Assembly: GCA_021794275.1 (NCBI GenBank)
Contig: JAJYRD010000042.1
Coordinates: forward strand, 1 to 34,115
From: Pseudomonadota bacterium
Lineage (GTDB): Bacteria; Pseudomonadota; Gammaproteobacteria; Acidiferrobacterales; Acidiferrobacteraceae
Length of the DNA: 34,115 bases
Direction of reading: 5' to 3'
Within the stretch, counting starts at the first letter, position 1, and each line of letters starts with the position of its first letter. Position numbers and translations under genes: made by a program. Below the pieces are notes generated by a model. That model was given only the letters and a program-made list of their open reading frames with translations, was not told the DNA's origin and ran no database searches. Of the stretch, positions 8,415-16,151 are shown piece by piece.

Positions 8415-8447
8415 CCGGGCGGGAGCCCCATGGCCTCCGCCCGGTTT
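8415..8447 (+). terminator. Hairpin after the primase gene
   Basis: CCGGGCGG (8415-8422) pairs with CCGCCCGG (8437-8444), with extra pairing GCC/GGC inside the loop and a short T run after it. It lies 35 bp after the primase stop. Confidence 0.55.
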
Positions 8448-8570
8448 CCGCGCGTCACGGGTCCGGATATGTACACAAAACGGCGTTCGGCACGGCTGTT
8501 TTCAAGCTTTTTCAGTTAGAAAAGACGACGCGGATACGGGGAGTCAAATTTTTATGGGGAGGCTCGCGAC

Positions 8571-8600
8571 ACCCCCTTGTGAGTAAGGGGGTATTTTTAT
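8571..8600 (+). terminator. Rho-independent terminator
   Basis: ACCCCCTT and AAGGGGGT form a perfect 8-bp stem with a 6-nt loop, followed by ATTTTTATT. The strand and T tract make it a strong stop for rightward transcription. The 190 bp between the primase stop and this hairpin hold no gene. Confidence 0.75.
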
Positions 8601-8649
8601 TACGAACCCGGAGGGGAGTGTTTCGAGTTTCGAGACTTCCTGTAGGCGT

Positions 8650-8676
8650 AAAAAAGCCCCGATCATTACCGGGGCC
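8650..8676 (-). terminator. Rho-independent terminator of the leftward operon
   Basis: On the minus strand GCCCCGG, a short AT-rich loop and TCGGGGC are followed by TTTTTT. It sits 20 bp after the stop of the zinc-finger gene and ends the leftward operon that starts at 11224. Confidence 0.8.
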
Positions 8677-8695
8677 ATGTTGTCGGCGGCGGGGG

Positions 8696-8995
8696 TTAGT
8701 CGGCGCCGGGTTCGCGCTCCTCCGCGTCCATCGTCTCCCGACAGTCCGGGTAGTGGCGACAACCAAACCACGGGCCGCGCTTCCCCTCCCGGAAAAACCG
8801 CATCCGCCCATGCGCGGGGTCGCCCGGGCAGGTCGGCGCGGGTCGCCCGTCCGGACCCAGGTCCACGGTCGCCTTGCAGGCAGGGTACTCAGCACAAGAC
8901 AAAAACCGCCCGTTCTTCCCCGATACCTCGCGCATCGGTCCGTGGCACAGCGGGCATGTTATTTCACCTGGTGTCACAATATCATTCTCGTTCAT
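8696..8995 (-). CDS. Protein with two topoisomerase-type C4 zinc fingers
   Basis: A 99-aa protein. Two zinc ribbons are visible: CPLC ... CAEYPAC, then CPGDPAHGRM ... CRHYPDC. The GRFLSCAEYPACKAT pattern is the signature of the C-terminal DNA-binding zinc ribbons of topoisomerase I. No catalytic topoisomerase domain is present, so it probably binds single-stranded or structured DNA. Start chosen at 8995 because AAGGAG lies six bases upstream; an in-frame ATG at 9013 has no such signal. It is the last gene of the leftward operon beside oriT. A role in handling transferred DNA is plausible but inferred. Confidence 0.8.
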   Translation of the reverse strand: MNENDIVTPGEITCPLCHGPMREVSGKNGRFLSCAEYPACKATVDLGPDGRPAPTCPGDPAHGRMRFFREGKRGPWFGCRHYPDCRETMDAEEREPGAD

Positions 8996-9009
8996 ATCAT
9001 TCTCCTTGT

Positions 9010-10017
9010 TCATTGCGGGACTTGCAGACAAGTTTCTTCTGCAGGGCAAGAGTGAGCGGCCTTGATCATCCCCGTTCCAGAAAAGCGCACCGTGGGCCAC
9101 CGCCCCGGCGTGTGGCGATGATATGTGAGGAATTGGTTGGTAATGAGCTTGTGTTCCAGAAGTGCCCCACCCAGCGCCACGGCACCCCCAGCCGATGCCG
9201 CGAGCAGCAAGGCAAAGCTGGCTGACACCCAGGACCTCGCGATCGACCTGCGCAGCGCGGTCCGCGCCTGCCGCTCCACAGCGGAAGCCACCTGCGCCTT
9301 CCACTGTTCCACGAACGCTTCTGCGCGGTTCTCGGCCATCATATCTAACCCCGCTGCCGCCTTTTTGAGCGCATCCGCGCCATGCCCGCTGGCGGCCAGG
9401 ATGACGTTTGTCAGGTTGGCCCCGGCCTCGTCCGCTTTGGCCTTGATCCCTGCCTCTAAAACGGCCTTGAGATCGGCTCCGGCGCTGGTGACGTTTTTGT
9501 AAAGCACGTCGGGGATCTTGGCGGCCTCATCGAGGGTGACGCGTGCGCCCACCGCCGCCGTGGTTGCCGACCACGCCAGCGCGACCATGGCCCACGTTGG
9601 GTCGTTGGGGTCCACGATGTTGTGATCGAGGGCCATCTTTAAAACGCCCTCGCGGGCCGTATTGGGAATGGCATTTAGAACCTCTTCGCGTAAATTCATT
9701 TCAATACCTCTAGGGCTAGAGAGAGGCCGGGGCGGTTTGACCGTGGCTTGCGGTTTCTCGGGTGATGGGGTGCTGCACGCGCAGGTCGCGGCGGCGGCCT
9801 CGATCACGTTTTTAATCGCGTCCGTCAGGGCGCGCCGGTCAGGAAAAACATCACTATAGAGTTCGCCGGAAAACCCTAGGTTTGCCAGTTTGTAAGCTGC
9901 GGTTGGGTCGACCTCGGTCCTGTGGCGGAGCCCACAGGAGGGGCAAGTAGCCAGTGTCTTAGCCTTGATGGCGATAGCGCGCGCCAGTTCTGTTTGCTCA
10001 GTCGTTTGCTCAGTCAT
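9010..10017 (-). CDS. StbC-like position: protein with CxxC motif and one C-terminal TM helix
   Basis: A 335-aa protein from ATG 10017, preceded by GGAGAAAAG. The N-terminal part has CPSCG and CAC cysteines that could bind metal. The middle (MNLREEVLNAIP ... TWAMVALAWSATTAAVG) is helical and Ala-rich. Near the C-terminus SFALLLAASAGGAVALGGAL is a clear transmembrane segment. A second in-frame ATG near 9699 with AGAGG upstream could give a shorter product lacking the cysteines. The order after the ATPase gene matches StbC of R388 or TraM of RP4 by position only. Sequence similarity to either cannot be judged here. Confidence 0.6.
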   Translation of the reverse strand: MTEQTTEQTELARAIAIKAKTLATCPSCGLRHRTEVDPTAAYKLANLGFSGELYSDVFPDRRALTDAIKNVIEAAAATCACSTPSPEKPQATVKPPRPLSSPRGIEMNLREEVLNAIPNTAREGVLKMALDHNIVDPNDPTWAMVALAWSATTAAVGARVTLDEAAKIPDVLYKNVTSAGADLKAVLEAGIKAKADEAGANLTNVILAASGHGADALKKAAAGLDMMAENRAEAFVEQWKAQVASAVERQARTALRRSIARSWVSASFALLLAASAGGAVALGGALLEHKLITNQFLTYHRHTPGRWPTVRFSGTGMIKAAHSCPAEETCLQVPQ

Positions 10018-10069
10018 GCTCTTTTCTCCAAGAAAAGCCGGGGCACCATGCCCCGGCATCGTGTTGGTA

Positions 10070-10786
10070 CTACTGCGGGACGCCCAGCGTGACCACCGAG
10101 TGCGCGGCACTCAACCAGCGGAACAGCAATGCACGGTCCGCGATTTTGAGGGGCGAGTCTTTGGCGATCAGTGGGGAGTACCCGCCCGGCATGTCACGGA
10201 TCTGCTGATCCAACAGCGGCGGCTTAAAGAGCGGCATGACGCCTTCCTTGCCGCCCTCACTCAAGAACGCCTCGCGGGCCTTGGAGCTAGCCCAATGAAA
10301 GCCCTTGGCGGGCCCACTGATCTCACTCATGACCACGATGCGGCGGTCGGCAGGGACCGCGGACAGGAGACCGCGCTCGGCCGAGTCAACGAGATTCTTG
10401 GTGTGAATGTCGAGCGGCCCGACACTGTAAAAAACCGTCATGTCCTGCCCGAGCAGGCCCAAGGAATCGGCCAGCAACCCGGCAAATTGGTCTAAGGTGT
10501 TCGAGGCCTGCCCAGGCAAATTGATAACCACATCCTTGCCTGCCGCGTGTTCTTCGAGCCATCCCCCCAGGGTGGAGAAAACCTCTTCCATGGCATCGGG
10601 TCGGTTCAGGTTGATAAACCCCGTCTCGATCTGGTCACCGTACCGTTTGCCGACGTCGGCCCCGCTCTTGTCGCCCTCGACAATCACGACCGGGCGGCCC
10701 TGCTTCTGCAGAAGATCCACAAGGACCATCGCAAGACGGGATTTACCGACCCCGCCCTTTTCACCATGTGACACGTAAACTGTCAT
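10070..10786 (-). CDS. ParA/MinD-like ATPase (StbB/TraL-like)
   Basis: A 238-aa protein from ATG 10786 with GGAGATAC upstream; a longer frame from 10840 has no ribosome-binding site. The deviant Walker A KGGVGKS with signature Lys10 and catalytic Lys15 marks the ParA/MinD/SIMIBI group. VVIVEGDKSGAD (about 37-48) is the A' motif and DVVINLPGQ (near 89) is the Walker B strand. In R388 StbB, and in RP4 TraL, such an ATPase is encoded beside oriT and affects plasmid placement and transfer. It follows the small DNA-binding-type gene and precedes a membrane protein, the same order as stbABC. It could place the excised element at the cell pole or the channel. Confidence 0.8.
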   Translation of the reverse strand: MTVYVSHGEKGGVGKSRLAMVLVDLLQKQGRPVVIVEGDKSGADVGKRYGDQIETGFINLNRPDAMEEVFSTLGGWLEEHAAGKDVVINLPGQASNTLDQFAGLLADSLGLLGQDMTVFYSVGPLDIHTKNLVDSAERGLLSAVPADRRIVVMSEISGPAKGFHWASSKAREAFLSEGGKEGVMPLFKPPLLDQQIRDMPGGYSPLIAKDSPLKIADRALLFRWLSAAHSVVTLGVPQ

Positions 10787-10850
10787 GTCCGTATCTCCGT
10801 TTGTTGTGGCGGCCAGCGCCGCCATTGTCTTTAGCTGCACGCGTGGAAAT

Positions 10851-11224
10851 TCACTCGATCCATTTGTGGTCGTCCGCGGCCTCCTTTTTTGGTGGGACCG
10901 CGGGCGTTCTAAACCCCGAGACCGGGTCTATCCCCGCTGCGGCCCCCAACGCCTTGGTGGCCGGGGATGAGCGCGTGGGGGTGGGCGTCGGGGTCGCGGC
11001 AGGGGGTTCTAGCCGCCCCGCTTCGACCTCGGCCAGGGTCCAGAGATAGAGCTTTCTCAATGAATCGGGGTTGACCCCCATGGCCCCCGCGATCCGGTGC
11101 CAGGGGCATTTTTGAAGGCGCAGAGCCTGGATCATTTTGAAATCCGCGAGGACACGCCCCGCGAGGTTCTTTTCCCGTAGCTCCCCGCGCCATTCCCCGG
11201 CAAGTTTCTGAAGTCCGTCTTCCA
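10851..11224 (-). CDS. StbA/TraK-like small oriT-proximal protein
   Basis: A 124-aa protein from ATG 11224, which has GGAGGG upstream and is preceded by the shared leader motif (11268-11287). The frame extends further upstream but without a start signal. Residues 38-75 (LQKCPWHRIAGAMGVNPDSLRKLYLW) look like a helix-turn-helix; the C-terminal half is Pro/Thr/Ala-rich. It faces away from the relaxase across the repeat-rich region, the place held by stbA in R388 and traK in RP4, whose products bind direct repeats there. It is therefore the first candidate to bind the TTCAGA repeats at 11330-11497. Confidence 0.65.
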
Positions 11225-11267
11225 TTGATGTCCCTCCGATGGGCCGCCCGATGTGGCCCTTCGCTAT

Positions 11268-11287
11268 TAGCTGTCGGCGCGGAAATT
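11268..11287 (-). promoter_or_regulatory. Leader motif AATTTCC-N7-CAGCTA, copy before the StbA-like gene
   Basis: On the minus strand AATTTCC, seven bases and CAGCTAATAG stand 43 bases before ATG 11224. A small stem, GGGCC/GGCCC (11241-11259), lies between the motif and the ribosome-binding site. The same motif occurs at four other gene starts in the element. Confidence 0.7.
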
Positions 11288-11329
11288 CCCCGGACTCCGC
11301 CCGGATCGAATCCGGACGGCCCGTGAACG

Positions 11330-11545
11330 ATTTCAGACGCTTTTCAGACAAGGCGGCACGGAAGCGGCACAAATTCAGATTGTGTGAACGATTTCAGACG
11401 GGCGGGAATGAATCCGGCACGGAAGCGGACGGATTTCAGACATTTATGCGGACGGATTTCAGACCTCTAGCGGCACGCTGGCGGCACAAATTCAGAGTAT
11501 GCGGCACGGAAGCGGCACGCTGGCGGCACGGAAGCGGCGCTTTTC
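11330..11545. repeat. Direct-repeat array (TTCAGA-type and GCGGCAC-type) next to oriT
   Basis: ATTTCAGAC occurs exactly at 11330, 11391, 11433 and 11456, with variants TTTTCAGAC at 11341 and AATTCAGA at 11372 and 11489. Interleaved are several copies of GCGGCACGGAAGCGGC (11353, 11501 and 11523, with a near copy at 11416). Short repeats of this sort beside oriT are the binding sites of StbA in R388. The array may also control the divergent promoters. Confidence 0.8.
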
Positions 11546-11574
11546 CGGCACTGGCCGGCAAGCGAGGTTAGGCG

Positions 11575-11711
11575 CCCACCCCGTGGGGGTGGGCTAGAGA
11601 GATCACACATCCGCACCAGCGCTTCGCGCTTGTGGGCCGTGTCCCTCCGGGGCCTCGAAAATCGGCCCCTTCGGTCCACGGGGTGCGGATGATGGCCCGC
11701 GCCAGCGGGCC
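11575..11711. other. oriT: Candidate origin of transfer (oriT)
   Basis: The region lies between the divergent StbA-like and relaxase genes and is packed with hairpins. CCCACCCC/GGGGTGGG has a 3-nt loop (about 11577-11595). CATCCGCACC (11608-11617) pairs perfectly with GGTGCGGATG (11682-11691). Inside are AGCGC/GCGCT and GGGGCC/GGCCCC, and GGCCCGC/GCGGGCC follows (11693-11711). MOBF relaxases recognise a hairpin next to the nick. No exact match to a known nic site was found, so the nick position is not assigned. The 210 bp from 11712 to 11920 hold no evident gene. Confidence 0.6.
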
Positions 11712-11921
11712 TCTCCCCGTTGCCGTAGGCGCGATGGTGGCCGGGCATCGCTGCGCTCATTGCAGGCCGAATGGCGTGGGCACGGGCTTTGGCGGGGCCG
11801 GATGGGTCTCCCGCGGCTGGCGCCGCCACCCGTCCGCTTCGCGGAGCTGGGGCCGGGGATGGGGCGGGTTCACCCCCCTACGGGGTGCCACCCGCTCCCC
11901 GGCCTTGGGTCGCCAGGGGGG

Positions 11922-11941
11922 AATTTCCACGGGTGCAGCTA
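11922..11941 (+). promoter_or_regulatory. Leader motif AATTTCC-N7-CAGCTA, copy before the relaxase
   Basis: AATTTCC (11922-11928) and CAGCTA (11936-11941) stand 30 bases before the relaxase ATG. GGGGAG (11944-11949) and CTCCCC (11965-11970) can pair and enclose the weak ribosome-binding site in the loop. Confidence 0.7.
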
Positions 11942-11971
11942 AAGGGGAGTCCATATATAGGAATCTCCCCA

Positions 11972-14848
11972 ATGCTTCGCATCCACCACCTGAAATCCTC
12001 GCGGTCCTCTGCCAGCATCGCCGACTATTTTGAGCACAAGAAACGCGAGGCTGAGGCCGCGCGGTCCGCGGGGTACTACCAGGCCAAGGCGGCCCCCAGC
12101 CAGTGGCTCGGCCAAGGCGCCGCGACCCTGGGCCTGCAAGGGGAGGTCGGTAGGGAACAGCTCGTCGAGTTGTTGGAAGGCCGTCTCCCAGACGGCACCG
12201 ACCTATCCACACGTGGAGGCAAAGCCGCCAGCGCCAGGCGCGGGACGGACCTGACCCTGAGCGCCAGCAAGTCCTACTCGATCATGGCCCAGGCCGACCC
12301 CCGCCTAGTCGCCCTCTGGGATGAAAGCGTCAAGGTCGCCGCCGCTGTATTGGAAAAAGAGTGCGCCACCTCCCGGCACGGGCACGGCGGGGTCGAGGTC
12401 GAGCGCACGGGGAATTTGGTGATCGCCTCCTTTCGCCACGAGGACACGCGGACGGTCGAGGGGGTCGCGGACATGGATCTGCATAACCATCTCCTGGCCT
12501 GCAACATGACCCAACGCGCGGACGGCACCTGGGTGCGACTCGACCTCGATTTTGGTCGCCAGATGGAGTTGGCCAAGCTGGCGGATTTCGCCCAAAAAGC
12601 CTTTCTCGCCAAGGGCGCTCAAGCACTCGGGTATGAGATTCGGCAGACCAAAGACGGCTGGGAGTTCTCTGCCGTCCCCCAAGAAGCCATCGACGATTTC
12701 TCCCGCCGCTCTGCGCAAATTGACGCCCATCTAAAAGCCCAGGGCCTCGACCCCGAGACCGCGACGGACGCGCAGAAGGAGGCCGCCTGCCTCGCCACCC
12801 GCGGCGGCAAAGCGCAGGCCGGGCAGGATGAGCAACGCTGGGAGTGGCGGTCCCGCATTCGGGAAGCAGGTCTCGACCTGGACGCCATCGTGGCCGAAGC
12901 CCGTGCCCGCGGCCCCATCGAGGCCCCGGATCTGACCGAAGCGGCAATCAAAAGCGCCGCCCGCCACCTGGGCGAACGTGAAAGCGTGTTCGGGAAAAAC
13001 GCGACGCGCCTTGAGGCTTTGAAAGCGGGCATGGGCGGCACCACCATAAACGCAATCGACGCTTCCATAACAGCCGATGGCGCCGTCATCGACGTTGGTG
13101 GAAACAAGCTCATCACCAAGGCGGCCTTGGTCGCCGAGGCGCGCATCCTCAAGATCGGACGTGCGGGGCATGGTGTATCCCAGGCACTTATGACCCCCGA
13201 GGCCGCCGAGTCCTTTATATCTCAGCGCGAGGCCTCCCAAGGTTTTCAGTTTTCCCCAGGCCAGCGTGAGGCCCTGGCGCTGGGCCTGACCTGCGCCGAT
13301 CAAACGTTCGGTATCCAGGGCGCGGCGGGCGTGGGCAAAACCACTTCCATGAAACCTTTAATATTCGCAATGCGCGACGGCGGATATGAGGTCATCGGCT
13401 TGGCCCCAACCACCGACGCCACGACCGCCCTGGTCGGCGCGGGCGCGGATGACACGCGGACCATGCAGAGCTTCCTGGCCTCCCCGGTCCCCAAAGACCC
13501 CAACACCCCGCGCTTCATCATTCTGGACGAGGCGGGGAAGGTCTCAACCAACGACATGACCCGCCTTCAAACCAAGCTCGCTGCGATGCCGGGCGCGCGC
13601 CTCCTGGTGACTGGCGACTACCACCAGACGCCCTCGGTTGAGGCGGGCGCGCCTTTCAAAGCTTTGATCGAGTCGGGGGCGATCCGGTCTGTCAAAATCC
13701 GTGAGGTCCAGCGCCAAAAGGACCACGCCCTGCTGTCCATGGCCCAGTCGTGGGCCGATGGCGATGTGGCCGGGGCGCTCGCCAAAGCCAAAAGTCTTAT
13801 CACCAAAGTGGAAGTACCGTTCGATGAGAAGGCCCGCAAGCGCCCCAACACCGACGAGCGCCGCGCAGCCTTGGCAGCGGCTGGGGCAAAAAATTATCTG
13901 GCCCGCGACCCCGAGCGCCGTGACGCCACCTTGATGATGTCCGGGACAAACGACGTGCGCCGACGGGTCAACACCCTGGTCCGCGACGGGCTCAAAGAGC
14001 GCGGGGTGATCACCGGCGGGGAAGTGACTATCCGCGCCCTGGACCAAAAGGACATCACCAAGGAGGCCGCCACCCGCCCCGACTCCTACCAGCCGGGCGA
14101 GGTCGTGCGCCTCACTGAGGGCCGGGGCCGCCAACGGGCCACCATCGACTACCGCGTGGCCCGGGTAGAAGGGCGGCACGTCATTCTCGCCAACGATGCA
14201 GGGGAGGAAAAACGCTGGCAGCCCCACAAGGCGCGCGAGGGCAGCTTTGTCATTTTCACAGAACGCCAAATGAAGTTAGCGGTCGGTGACGCGGTGCAGA
14301 TCCGCGCCAACACGGGCAACAAACGCGATCCAGACTTTCTGGGAAACGGCCAAACAGGAAAGGTCGTGGCCTTGGACAAGGACGGGCCGCGCCTGCGCCT
14401 GGCCGATGGGCGGGAGGTGGTGCTGTCCGACCAGGCCCGCCACTGCCTGGACTACGGTTGGTGCCGGACAGTCAGCAAGGCACAGGGGTCAGAAAAAATG
14501 GGCGCGATCCTGTTGGACGAGGCCTCTCAGGGGTCGTCGGCAGAACTGGCAAATGTCGGCCTGACGCGGGGCATACAGGATGTAGAGATCCTTTCCGACA
14601 ACCCCGACCGGACCCTGAGAGGTTGGTCCTCTTGGGCCGACCGCGAGCAGGCCAGCGAGGCCACGCGGCGCCTGGGTGACATGGACCCCCAGCGCCTGGA
14701 CACCCTCCGTGCCGAGATCCGCGCCGAGTTGGAACGCGAGCCCGGGGCCGACATGGGCCTAGGCCGCGCCGGCGACCTCGCGCGCGCCCGTGAACAGCGC
14801 CCCTTAGAGATCGAGCAAGCCCGCCAAGAAATGGAGATGGACCGATGA
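11972..14848 (+). CDS. MOBF (TrwC-type) conjugative relaxase-helicase
   Basis: A 958-aa protein. It opens with MLRIHHLKSSRSSASIADYF, with candidate catalytic tyrosines in ADYF and GYYQ near residues 19 and 35. The metal-binding histidines are in MDLHNHLL near 167-174, after the FRHEDTR strand, as in TrwC/TraI. The C-terminal half is a RecD/Pif1-type helicase: GAAGVGKTTS (~450), ILDEAGKVS (~516), TGDYHQTPS (~547) and DYGWCRTVSKAQGSE (~827-841). It would nick oriT, stay bound to the 5' end and unwind the strand for transfer. The frame runs upstream to 11771, but through the non-coding leader; the family N-terminus fixes ATG 11972. It overlaps the next gene by four bases. Confidence 0.95.
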   Translation: MLRIHHLKSSRSSASIADYFEHKKREAEAARSAGYYQAKAAPSQWLGQGAATLGLQGEVGREQLVELLEGRLPDGTDLSTRGGKAASARRGTDLTLSASKSYSIMAQADPRLVALWDESVKVAAAVLEKECATSRHGHGGVEVERTGNLVIASFRHEDTRTVEGVADMDLHNHLLACNMTQRADGTWVRLDLDFGRQMELAKLADFAQKAFLAKGAQALGYEIRQTKDGWEFSAVPQEAIDDFSRRSAQIDAHLKAQGLDPETATDAQKEAACLATRGGKAQAGQDEQRWEWRSRIREAGLDLDAIVAEARARGPIEAPDLTEAAIKSAARHLGERESVFGKNATRLEALKAGMGGTTINAIDASITADGAVIDVGGNKLITKAALVAEARILKIGRAGHGVSQALMTPEAAESFISQREASQGFQFSPGQREALALGLTCADQTFGIQGAAGVGKTTSMKPLIFAMRDGGYEVIGLAPTTDATTALVGAGADDTRTMQSFLASPVPKDPNTPRFIILDEAGKVSTNDMTRLQTKLAAMPGARLLVTGDYHQTPSVEAGAPFKALIESGAIRSVKIREVQRQKDHALLSMAQSWADGDVAGALAKAKSLITKVEVPFDEKARKRPNTDERRAALAAAGAKNYLARDPERRDATLMMSGTNDVRRRVNTLVRDGLKERGVITGGEVTIRALDQKDITKEAATRPDSYQPGEVVRLTEGRGRQRATIDYRVARVEGRHVILANDAGEEKRWQPHKAREGSFVIFTERQMKLAVGDAVQIRANTGNKRDPDFLGNGQTGKVVALDKDGPRLRLADGREVVLSDQARHCLDYGWCRTVSKAQGSEKMGAILLDEASQGSSAELANVGLTRGIQDVEILSDNPDRTLRGWSSWADREQASEATRRLGDMDPQRLDTLRAEIRAELEREPGADMGLGRAGDLARAREQRPLEIEQARQEMEMDR

Positions 14849-15390
14849 TCTTTTCCCCTCGTACCAGAGACCGTATCCGCTGTTGGTTCCTCCCGCGTTC
14901 CCATCGCCGTCGCATCCGATCGGCCCGGCGCGTCCTGCGCAAGATCCGCCCATGGCTCCTGGAGCCCAACGGCCCCGCGCGGGTCTTCGGGTATCTCAGA
15001 AAGATCGACGCCCTGGCCTTTGAAGAACTCACCCTGCAAGCGTTCGTGGACATGGGCTGGCATGTGAAGCGCGGTACCCGCTACTCAGGCGATGGCGGGA
15101 TCGACGGCCACACGCGGCCCCCCGGCCACCCCTATTGGTGTCCCATTCAGTGCAAGCGGTACCGGAACTCGATTGACCCTACCCACGTCGCGGACTTCGC
15201 GCACCTGATCTATCCCCACCTCGGCTTTTTCATCCACACCGGCCGCACGGGCGCGGCCTCCTGGGATGCGCGGCGGGGATCAGGCGTGGTGGTTGTGAGT
15301 GGGGAAAAACTGGTGGCGTTGATCGATGGCCGCTTCGAATTTCCACGGGCGCAGCTAAGAGGGCAGGGCCGCATCGGGCGGCCCTTCTAA
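14845..15390 (+). CDS. Mrr-like PD-(D/E)XK nuclease-fold protein
   Basis: A 181-aa protein. After a very basic N-terminus (SHRRRIRSARRVLRKIR, residues 19-35), residues 60-120 show the Mrr_cat pattern: FEELTLQAFVDMGW, SGDGGIDG with Asp87, and PIQCKRY with Gln102 and Lys104. These are the metal and catalytic residues of the restriction-endonuclease fold. Mrr-type proteins cut modified or foreign DNA. Here ATGA overlap with the relaxase points to a transfer-linked job, such as processing transferred DNA or defending the element, rather than chromosomal restriction. That is an inference. The 3' end of the gene contains the next copy of the leader motif. Confidence 0.82.
   Translation: MIFSPRTRDRIRCWFLPRSHRRRIRSARRVLRKIRPWLLEPNGPARVFGYLRKIDALAFEELTLQAFVDMGWHVKRGTRYSGDGGIDGHTRPPGHPYWCPIQCKRYRNSIDPTHVADFAHLIYPHLGFFIHTGRTGAASWDARRGSGVVVVSGEKLVALIDGRFEFPRAQLRGQGRIGRPF
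15338..15357 (+). promoter_or_regulatory. Leader motif copy inside the end of the Mrr-like gene
   Basis: AATTTCC (15338-15344) and CAGCTA (15352-15357) lie within the last codons of the upstream gene, 45 bases before ATG 15403. They are followed by a perfect stem AGGGCCGC/GCGGCCCT (15365-15385) and then CTAAGGAG. A conserved non-coding motif inside a coding end points to a DNA or RNA signal. Confidence 0.7.
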
Positions 15391-15402
15391 GGAGTGCTCA
15401 CC

Positions 15403-16098
15403 ATGAACAAGCTTGGAATTGCAATTTTGGCCCTGGCCCCGGCTGTCGCCCTGGCCCACAACGCCCCCGGCACCCTGCGCCTCGGGGTATCTCAAATGCA
15501 CGTGGCGATGGGGGCCGGCGCGGCCGCCAACATGCCCGGCCTACGCCTGGGCGTGGGTGGGGTGTACCACGGGGTCGGCATCCGTGCGGGAGTGTCGTAT
15601 GCCCGCGGTGCGGGCGCGTCCCTGGAAAACCTTGGGGTCCGCGCGACGGCCAACCCACGGGCAGCCCTGAGCCCCTACGCGAGCGCGGGGGTGATCGACC
15701 TGGCCTCCCTGTCCGGGGCGACCAGCACGGCCACCACCTACCAGGTGAATAGTGGCGGGCTTATCACCCCGATCACCACCGCCACCAACCTACCCCCGCG
15801 CGGGGTAGTAATGGGAGTTGGTTTCGTGGGCCTGCGCGCACGTCTCGACCTCAACCCCCACTGGTCCGTGTCCGCGCATGCGGGTATCGGGGCCGGTATC
15901 GGGGGTTCGGTGACGGGCCTCCCTGCCACCACCGGTAGCCACAGCCCGTTCGCCACCGACCTGGGGATGGGGATTCGTTACCGGGTAACACCCCACGCGA
16001 TCGCGGTCCTGACCTACAGCCGCCTCGCGGTTCCGGTCCGAGGCGTGACCTTCAAAAGCGAAGGGGTCGCTCTGACCGTGGCGCGGACCTTCCAGTAA
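15403..16098 (+). CDS. Outer-membrane beta-barrel-type protein
   Basis: A 231-aa protein with a signal peptide (MNKLGIAILALAPAVALA, cut before HNAPG). The mature part is Gly/Val-rich with alternating residues typical of amphipathic strands (LRLGVGGVYHGVGIRAGVSY, VVMGVGFVGLRARLDL, AHAGIGAGIGG, GIRYRV, LTYSRL) and ends in VARTFQ; near-C-terminal Phe is usual for barrel proteins. Start at ATG 15403, eight bases after AAGGAG; a GTG at 15394 overlaps that signal. It sits in the transfer block with a lipoprotein gene. A surface role such as entry exclusion or mating contact is possible. No specific family was recognised. Confidence 0.7.
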   Translation: MNKLGIAILALAPAVALAHNAPGTLRLGVSQMHVAMGAGAAANMPGLRLGVGGVYHGVGIRAGVSYARGAGASLENLGVRATANPRAALSPYASAGVIDLASLSGATSTATTYQVNSGGLITPITTATNLPPRGVVMGVGFVGLRARLDLNPHWSVSAHAGIGAGIGGSVTGLPATTGSHSPFATDLGMGIRYRVTPHAIAVLTYSRLAVPVRGVTFKSEGVALTVARTFQ

Positions 16099-16106
16099 AG
16101 CAGAAC

Positions 16107-16129
16107 GGCCACCCCACCACGGGGTGGCC
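16107..16129 (+). promoter_or_regulatory. Strong hairpin before the lipoprotein gene
   Basis: GGCCACCCC and GGGGTGGCC form a perfect 9-bp stem with loop ACCAC, followed by TCCCTATATAAGGAG. It lacks a T tract, so it is more likely a leader or mRNA-stability hairpin than a terminator. It resembles the hairpin-TATAAGGAG arrangement of the other leaders here, but without the AATTTCC motif. Confidence 0.55.
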
Positions 16130-16151
16130 TCCCTATATAAGGAGATTACCA

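Noticed and set aside
8579-9055. Plus-strand 158-aa frame opposite the zinc-finger gene
   Set aside because: It is Arg/Pro/Ser-rich shadow sequence; the opposite strand has clear C4 zinc ribbons, a ribosome-binding site and a terminator.
11330-11545. CRISPR array
   Set aside because: Repeats are short (9-18 bp), irregularly spaced and interleaved; there are no unique spacers of constant length and no cas genes.
11771-11971. Upstream extension of the relaxase frame
   Set aside because: It covers low-complexity Gly/Ala/Pro/Arg sequence and the leader motif; TrwC-type relaxases begin at the MLRIHH segment, which has its own ATG.
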